Source of the DNA: Pseudopyrenochaeta lycopersici
Taxonomy: Eukaryota; Ascomycota; Dothideomycetes; Pleosporales; Pseudopyrenochaetaceae
Assembly (NCBI GenBank): GCA_003313425.1
Contig: NHZP01000079.1
Span: forward strand, 1 to 64,000
DNA length: 64,000 nucleotides
Direction: 5' to 3'
The translations under genes were made by a program, and so were the position numbers. Of the stretch, positions 57,381 through 64,000 are shown in pieces. A model generated the notes under the pieces. The model made no database searches. It saw only the letters and a list, made by a program, of their open reading frames with translations, and had not been told where the DNA came from. The stretch's first letter is position 1; every line of letters begins with the position of its first letter.

Positions 57381-59888
57381 GTGGTGATCTCTACGGTATC
57401 GCGGCTGACAGAAGCGCAGCGTGAATACAGCTAATACAGCGCCCCTACACAGTTTACGCGGAAATCTGTAAGTGCCAGTGAATAGGCTAGTGGATAAAAA
57501 CTATGCGAGTAGTGCTGGCCCTGCTGGGACGGTTGAAGATTTGTCTGTAGAGGGGGAAATTTAGTAAAAAAGTGTACGCACGGATGAAAAGTAGCGACTT
57601 TATAGCGCGACAGCAAGGTCTACAGAGATCATAACAGAGATCCAGTGTTACCAATGGGTAATCAGACTGGACTGGAATGATTGAAGGGACTGATTAAGGT
57701 AGCAGTCTAGGGCCTTGAGCAGAGCTAGTCTAGTACGAGTTAGGATAGTTCATATACGGCTTAACCAGTTATTATTATAACGAGTTGCCCAGGAATGGTT
57801 CGCTCGGAGCCTACATTTGTAGTAAAACAGTATCCCTTACTACGGCTCCACTATTAAGCTCTTACATTCCTACAATAGTTATAAAAGGTCTTATCTAAGC
57901 CTAAGAGCTGTTACGATCCTGCCCTGCACCCTGCAGCGAACCATGGGCCAACCTGGTTCGGTCACTCTTAATCGTAAACCCCCATGTTAAAGATCGCATT
58001 CGGTGTTCTTCAAATAGGTACTCTGCGGCCTCACAGAGTGCAATTCCAGGTGGAGAATACTGAAGTGCTTCCTCATATACCTAATTTCTATCGCATTTTC
58101 AAATACCTAATGCGCTCAGAATGCCGCAAATCGCAATGCCGTCATGTCATAGAAGCTGCATTTGTTGACGAAATCTTGGCTTGGTGTATCCTTTCAATTT
58201 CAGCGAGCGATTCCAAAGGCAAGAATAGATCAGGTACGTACGGGCTTCTTTTGTAGACTCTGCACATCTTCACTGGCTGTTAGGACAATAGGATGATCGT
58301 GAAGCGAAGACTCACAGCCTGCGTGCACTTAAGATGGAGTACCTGGAGTGGAGAGGCTTTGATATGCCCTGAGGCTCTCCACGCGAGTGCAGCCCTACAC
58401 AACACCGTCTTTGCGCAAGTACGCGGCAGACGCCCTTGCGGATTGCGTGCTCGTGTATCGCTTGATGAACCGAGTACAGTGTCCTTCGATGCCGATGCTG
58501 TTCTACATTAGTCTTCGTGGAGCGCATCTTGGGGCGATGGGTTCGCAGGCTTTACGCTTGACGCCTTCCTTCGGTCTTCTCAGGTTCGAAAATAGCGGCA
58601 TAACTGTATGCAGTCGCTTCTCCGTTCAGTCCCTTCAAAGAATCGAACGTTTGTGTAGGCTTGCGTGTGTACTAGGGTTAGGGCTCGTGCGCATTTATAA
58701 GTATCTCGAGTAAGACGTACGCGTCAGCGGATATCTTTTCTTTATTCCGCACATACGCCGGACTCAGCGGCAACGACTCCCTTCGCTATGTAAGCGCTGA
58801 GGAGTAGCCACTTTTTTCAGCGTTTGTCGATTGTCTGGTTGACAACTCTGCAAATAGCAGCTTCGTGAGACCAATAATATTAGCATTTCTGGCTGCTTAC
58901 TTATGTGATGCTTTGTGCGGAGAAGTTGCATCTTATCGATGACGTCGTGTTGTTCTCAACGGCGCGATCGGCCGGTCACCGTTGTCAATTCTACAAATCT
59001 GCCCTCCATTGTGGCCCTGCACTACGCATTCATTCAGTATGCATGCTGAGGAAGAGCTACTTAGCTAAGCGTGCGATTGGGCTACGCACAGAGGCGCGAG
59101 GGACTATGGCGGCGGAGCATTCCTCCTATTCCTTACGGCGGTTAACAGCGTACACTGATTTGCACTGGCATACGGCAAAGATACATGTTTCTCGCTTTGA
59201 AAGCCCCCGGTCATGCTGATATGGGCTTTACCTAGTATATATCTAGTGCCAAGCAGCAAAGCCTATCGCCAAACCGATTCGCCAATGGAACCTTGGGCTA
59301 CCATAAAACCAATGAAGCAAAGTCATCTGCGAAGCAAGAAAACCGGAAACTGCAACTGCATCTCAGTGTATATACTTGCTCAAACTGCTCGTCGTGACAA
59401 TGAGTGATGTTTATAGCATAATGCAGGACAGTGCAATCAAACTAGCAAAATACGGAAGTCACGTTCACTGTCAATATATTTTGCCATACAGTATATACCC
59501 ATGTCCCAAAGATTCTTAGAGAGCCAGGTGTTAACGCCTTGCACTAGTGAATAAACACATGCTAATTGTAAGTTAGCTGCTCTCTACTTAGTATTCTTAG
59601 TCGAAGTGCTTACAGTAAAGACTAGGAATTCGGGTCTAAAACCTTGAGCTGTCAGCAATAAAATAAGCTGGGCTCAAAGAAGTGATTTTGATCTAAAAGA
59701 TGGCCTATTCTGCCTGGTTTCTTTCCTGTCTTAGCTTGATTCTTACTTGGTCTGTTTAGCGCCAACAGTCACAGAAGCAAATTTGATTTGGTTGCTGACT
59801 TCTCTGCTTAAACAAGTAAGCTAGTACATACAGCTCCTTGAAAGATCGCGTCGTCCTTCGGCTTTCAGAGCGCTTCGCAACACCCATT
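57381..59888. other. Long gene-free stretch upstream of the small secreted protein gene
   Basis: No gene could be supported in about 2.5 kb. TGTTACGATCCTGCC at about 57904 resembles the start of some fungal LTRs, but no partner end was found. One partial telomere-like TAGGGTTAGGG occurs near 58673. Open frames at 58293-58713 show no family. Confidence 0.4.
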
Positions 59889-60319
59889 ATGCGCCTATAC
59901 AACCTCGCCGTCATCGCCCCAGTGATTACCATAGTCCAAGCCGCATGTTACAAATTGACGACCGGCATGTATGGTCAGAACATGGATGGCGCAGACGCAG
60001 TGGTCGACAAGCTCTGTGACTATGACTTAGCTGGCTACTTCACCGAAGGCCAGACCAAATACCGTTGTTTTCAGCTGCCCAAGAACAAGGTCGAACTCTG
60101 GGTTGGTTGGAAGGGCCGTGGCGGCCTAACACTGAATAGTAAGGACTGCAAGATGCGTCTTAAGAACGAAATGAATGGGTGTGCTCTTGGTGGTGAAAAT
60201 GTTGTAGCTGACTGGTACTTCCGGTAAGCACACTTACCCCTTGTCACACTTAGCAGAACCTTCAGACGGTTTTCTAACCCTAACGTAATAGTGTCGATCC
60301 TAATTGGGGAGAATGCTAG
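59889..60319 (+). CDS. Small secreted cysteine-rich protein (candidate effector)
   Basis: Exon 1 59889-60223 and exon 2 60292-60319 are joined across a 68-nt intron (GTAAGC donor, CTAAC branch sites, AATAG acceptor), giving 120 residues. Residues 1-18 or 1-19 form a signal peptide (MRLYNLAVIAPVITIVQA). The mature part has six cysteines (20, 43, 60, 87, 98, 120), enough for three disulfides. It ends ADWYFRVDPNWGEC, the last Cys being contributed by exon 2. The spacing of cysteines and the W-x-R-x-DPN-x-G-x-C type ending are reminiscent of small secreted proteins of plant-associated fungi. No known enzymatic domain. The ATG at 59889 is chosen because the in-frame upstream start would bury the signal peptide. 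It lies between two decayed hAT elements. Extracellular location is well supported; the function is unknown. Confidence 0.8.
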
Positions 60320-60911
60320 ATAGAGAAGACTTGACATCATGGCTAGAAGCAACGGTAGGGGTTCGTAGGCAATAGGTAGATGAGATCGAAGAATTAGATA
60401 TAGATGAATGTGAACTCCTCGTTCTTCTAGGTTATTTACTCTAATACAGTGAGCCTCATGCTTGGGCGGTAGCTAGACTAGGGCCTAAATATAGTTCCTT
60501 GTTACTTACTGAAATGCTTGTACATCTTCACTATTTCCTAGTGAGAGTTGATTGGAAATCCACCATTGTGGAAAAGCAACGTTGTGGAATACCAGTGCAC
60601 AACCCCACAATAAGCCGTAGAACAAGGATAAGAAAGGGCAACGAAAAATGAGCAGAAGAGTAAGCAATCCTCCGTGGTGGGGGTCATGGCGTTGGGTTCC
60701 CAACTGTAGCGTTCGCTTTTGCTTGTGCTTGTTCTTTACCAGATTAGGACCAATCAATCATTCACTTCCTAAGACAATATTTATGAGCACTTCCATCTGC
60801 CAAACATGATCTCCATCATAATTACGTCCCAACATGCCCGGATGTCATGGATTTGTTCAAGAGCAATCCAAACCAATAACCCATCCAATTGCCAGTCGAC
60901 GGGCAACCTGG
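60320..60911. other. 3' flank of the secreted protein gene
   Basis: No gene or repeat recognised up to the start of the next hAT element. Confidence 0.4.
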
Positions 60912-63575
60912 CAGTGCTGGCAACAGTCAATCAGACTGATTGGATCATCAATCAGTCCGAGCGTCAGTCCTACCAATCAGGTTATCTGCCCTCTGTCAGA
61001 TATCTGATTGGCCTTCGCTTCGTACTCGCTTATCGAAATAAAATTTCAAATTTGCACACCACTCTCATAACAGTCTGTCAATTATGAGAAGAACTCTTTC
61101 AGAGTCATCTTTATCGCCTTCTGAAGGCAATGTGAGCTTGGGCGTCAGCGAAATTGAAATTAATGACCGTACCTCTCAGTTATCTTTAACTGAAGCGGCT
61201 TGTTCAGAAGCATCGCAGGCTGATTCGCAGCTCTCTGACACCTCACATGCTTGCATCTTTAATATTCAGTTTAATACCCTTAAGTATCGCGGCAAGCTCC
61301 TTCAGAATGTGCAATATCGTCCACGGAACAAACGGGTACTAAATATAAACGCCAAGATTTTATGGGTTTATCAGCATGGAGCCGACATACAAGCAAATGG
61401 CTACTAGAAGCTTTGGCTCTGCAAGCTCTGCTATACGGAAAAGGCATCTAGCTTACAGCTCTTTAATGCGACATTAACTTCATTAATTATATCCTATTTG
61501 GATAAGGTCTATGGAATAACAGAACCTAGTAGGAATAGCTCGGCCCTATCCCCAAGCAATTATCCACAGCTGTTTGATGACCTCAAGTATAAGAAGCAAG
61601 TCGTTAACATATTTATTAAAAACGATCTTAGCTTTGCGCTCGTTGAAGATGCAGAATTTCGAGATGCCCTCGTTAACGGCCGGCCTGAGATTGAAGCAAT
61701 CCTTTTATCATCGCATAACACAATTAAAGCCTGGGTGTTGGACTACTTTACGTTGAGGAAGATACAGATTAAGGACAAGGTTTCGCGTGCACGAAGTAAA
61801 ATTAACATATTATTGGATAGCTGGCGTGCTCTAACTATTAAGAATTATATTGCGATATATGGTCACTTTATCGATGAGGACTGCACGCTTGTGCATTGTC
61901 TTCTGGGCTTTAAGGACACCAAAGGAGTTAAGGCTGGTGAAATGATTGCAGGAATTATCGCTAAAGTTATTGACGACCGAGGTTAGCCAGAATCTTAGTG
62001 CATTTATGATGGACAATGCCGGAGACAATGATACTATGCTTAAGGAGCTTGCAACTAGGTTTGATATTGACGTTGACTTTTCACGCCTACAGTGTCTTAG
62101 TCACATTATCAACCTAGTTATTAAGGCCTTACTACTTAGTAAAGGCGTTAGCAAACTTGAGCGGAAGTTAGCTGGTGCCTTATATGAGGAAGCTTTTCGC
62201 ATCTAGAATAGCACGGGTCTAATTAGCAAACTCCACAATATTTGCGTCTATGTTAATAATAATGAGGTAAGATTAGTAATGTTTATTGAGTGCTAAGGAG
62301 AAGAGATTCAGATCTACTAGCTTCTTGTTAATAGAGGAATTCGATGGCATTTAACTGAAGCTATGATTTCCTGTAGTATATATATCCTTATTCCCTAATC
62401 GCGGTATTAGCTTTATGCTAATAAAATTCTAGGGATTAAACTCCGCGCAGCAATTACTCTTTACTAACTTTGCTAGAACCTTCTAAATTAGCAGGATGCC
62501 TACGATCTCTAACAAGACTTTCTTACTAGGGATGACTGGGAGGACTTGATTTGGTGGCAGAAAATATTAATTCCTTTCCAGCAGCTTTGCGAAAGAGAGG
62601 AGGGTTGAGCACAGAACCCTAGTCAAGAGGGACAGTATAGTATACTATGGACAGTTCTCTATAGTATGAATTATATGTATAAAGTTCTTAAGAAGGCGCA
62701 AAAGGAGGTAAATATACCTAGTGCTAATCTTGAACAAACTAAGCACTACAACACTAGTATTAATGCAGCCTGGATAAAGCTTGAAAAGTACTTCAAGCTT
62801 ACGGACTCCTCACCACTCTATATCGCGGCTATCGTCCTTCATCCTGCGTGGCGATTTAAGTACTTTGAGGATAAGTGGGCAAAATATCTAAGTTGGATTA
62901 AGAGCGCGAACAAGGTGTTCAAGAACCTTTACCTGAAGTATCGCGAAAGGATTCATATTGATTCCGCATATGACTGTGAGAGTCGGGTAGCAGAGGTAAA
63001 CGAGCCAAAATCTTCCTTCCCCGAACTCGGATCATTCGACACATTCTTGGCCGATTACCTATCGCGCAGGTATTAAAAGCAGAAGTAAAAGGATACAGAG
63101 AGTCTAGAGCTTGACAACTACTTACGGACATTTAATCCTAGGCTTTAGGGGTTAAAGAGTCCAATCGCCTGGTAGAAGGAGCATCAAACTGACTTCCTAG
63201 TCTTAGCATGTATAGCTTTTGATACCTTCTTAATACCAGCGATGAGTAGTAAGGTAGAGCGGGTTTTCTTAGCAGCCAAAAAGCTTATTACAGATAAGCG
63301 AAATTGCTTAGGACTAGAGGTTGTGGAGGCATGTTAGACACAGAGGCACTGGCTGAAAGTACGTCTTGTAAATTAAGCGAAATTGCACATATTCTCGTAG
63401 TATGATTGGCGAAATATCTCACGCTTTGCACTCTTTACGACCGTACCGCGGCACGTTGCGGGGACAACCAATATCGGCAACGCCACATCAGATAGACTGA
63501 TTGGATCTGGGCCGTATGTCAGATATCTGAATGTCATCTGATTGACGTCGGACTGATTGACTGTTGCCAGCACTG
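60912..63575. mobile_element. Decayed hAT transposon (family G)
   Basis: A 2,664-bp element with 23-bp identical terminal repeats starting CAGTGCTGGCAACAGTCAAT. The left end is at 60912 and the inverted copy ends at 63575. Subterminal motifs CAATCAG/CTGATTG and CAGATATCTGA recur at both ends (60930-61015 and 63485-63560). The 8-bp flanks (CAACCTGG and GTGACCCC) do not match. Confidence 0.88.
61084..63340 (+). pseudogene. hAT transposase, frameshifted and with stops (family G)
   Basis: Plus-strand pieces: 61084-61407 (N-terminus with ILWVYQHGADIQANGY), then LWLCKLCYTEKASSLQLF (BED-like C-x2-C). Next is 61498-61986 with INILLDSWRALTIKNYIAI (first Asp region). A frame break near 61985 leads to AFMMDNAGDNDTMLKEL (second) and SRLQCLSHIINLVIKALLLS. 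Then 62666-63076 has TDSSPLYIAAIVLHPAWRFK, and near 63240-63310 AMSSKVERVFLAAKKLITDK (dimerisation block, Cys to Val). Many stops are TAG in place of Trp. Inactive. Confidence 0.85.
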
Positions 63576-64000
63576 GTGACCCCGCAATTCTCAGAGGCCG
63601 GCTTGTATCAGCTGTGTTTACGCATTTGCTTGGCGTGTACCCAGAGATTGGGTAGGGTAACACGACTGCGTTCAAATTCCCCATGACAAGAATCGGCGTG
63701 TGATACCCCTACAGCAGCATAAGGGAAGCGCTTTGAATGAACGATATTTACCGCTTTAAGTTGAATGAATGGCTCAGAAGTGTGCTGCATCAAGTACGAG
63801 GAAGGACCCCTGAGATACGCAACGAAGCCTTGACGCTTTCATCCACCCTTGGGCTTTTGTGGAGCAAGATCGCCAACGACTTCTCGTAGATCTCATATTT
63901 CGAAGTCTCCACATTTGAGTAACTTAATCGACTGCAAATTCTGGGATGTGACCGAGTATGATATTTAAGGCTTGAAAGATCTCGTCTTGAGCATCGAACA
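63576..64000. other. Window end, nothing recognised
   Basis: Short open frames on both strands. A gene continuing past the window edge cannot be excluded. Confidence 0.35.

Noticed and set aside
57600..58000. Possible solo LTR (TGTTACGATCCTGCC near 57904)
   Set aside because: No matching end, target duplication or internal retrotransposon sequence could be found; the resemblance is only to a short common start.
58670..58690. Telomere-like TAGGGTTAGGG
   Set aside because: Less than two units, inside ordinary sequence; chance is the simplest explanation.
1..64000. tRNA, rRNA, CRISPR arrays or prokaryotic operons
   Set aside because: No cloverleaf-like B box with matching A box was noticed, no regular spacer-repeat array exists, and intron-containing fungal genes and transposons fill the window.

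Overview
This 64-kb window looks like an accessory, transposon-rich region of a filamentous ascomycete (Pezizomycotina, possibly a dothideomycete such as a member of Pleosporales). The basis is the short GT-AG introns (42-69 nt), a fungal highly reducing polyketide synthase, a fungal-type lytic polysaccharide monooxygenase, a small secreted cysteine-rich protein, fungal hAT, pogo, MULE and LINE transposons, and stop codons in old transposons that look like repeat-induced point mutation (RIP: TGG to TAG, CAA/CAG to TAA/TAG). The species cannot be fixed from the sequence alone.

Layout. 0-6 kb: a miniature hAT element with an 8-bp target duplication, a secreted Hsp70-like gene, a relic of a maltose/galactoside acetyltransferase and a decayed MULE transposase. 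6.6-13.7 kb: a hAT element with an intact transposase, a truncated LINE and a complete pogo-like element with an intact two-exon transposase. 13.7-18.4 kb: no recognisable gene, though some exon-like stretches. 18.5-32.5 kb: a dead secondary-metabolite locus, made of an O-methyltransferase pseudogene followed on the same strand by a highly reducing PKS (KS-AT-DH-CMeT-ER-KR-ACP). The PKS carries at least five frame breaks, one in-frame stop and an intact 3.1-kb hAT element flanked by a perfect 8-bp duplication. 33-46 kb: a hAT remnant and several small genes with compact TATA promoters (coiled-coil protein, multipass membrane protein, RING-like protein). The membrane-protein gene is split by a 5-kb RIP-damaged hAT that itself holds a nested pogo-like element. 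46-53 kb: the most ordinary stretch, with a DHCR24-like FAD oxidoreductase, a class 3 lipase, a lysine-rich hypothetical protein and a secreted LPMO. 54-64 kb: two more RIP-damaged hAT elements on either side of an intact small secreted cysteine-rich protein gene.

Taken together, the region shows at least two generations of transposons. The older ones (36.9-41.9, 54.5-57.4 and 60.9-63.6 kb) are riddled with TAG/TAA codons. The younger ones (6.6, 11.1 and 26.6 kb) have open transposases. Each hAT family has its own short subterminal repeat motif. The host genes still open in this setting are mainly secreted or cell-surface functions. I see no CRISPR, rRNA or tRNA and no sign of a prokaryotic origin. 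I did not find a convincing wholly new biological system; the best leads are the hAT insertions at informative sites, the PKS/OMT relic and the candidate effector.
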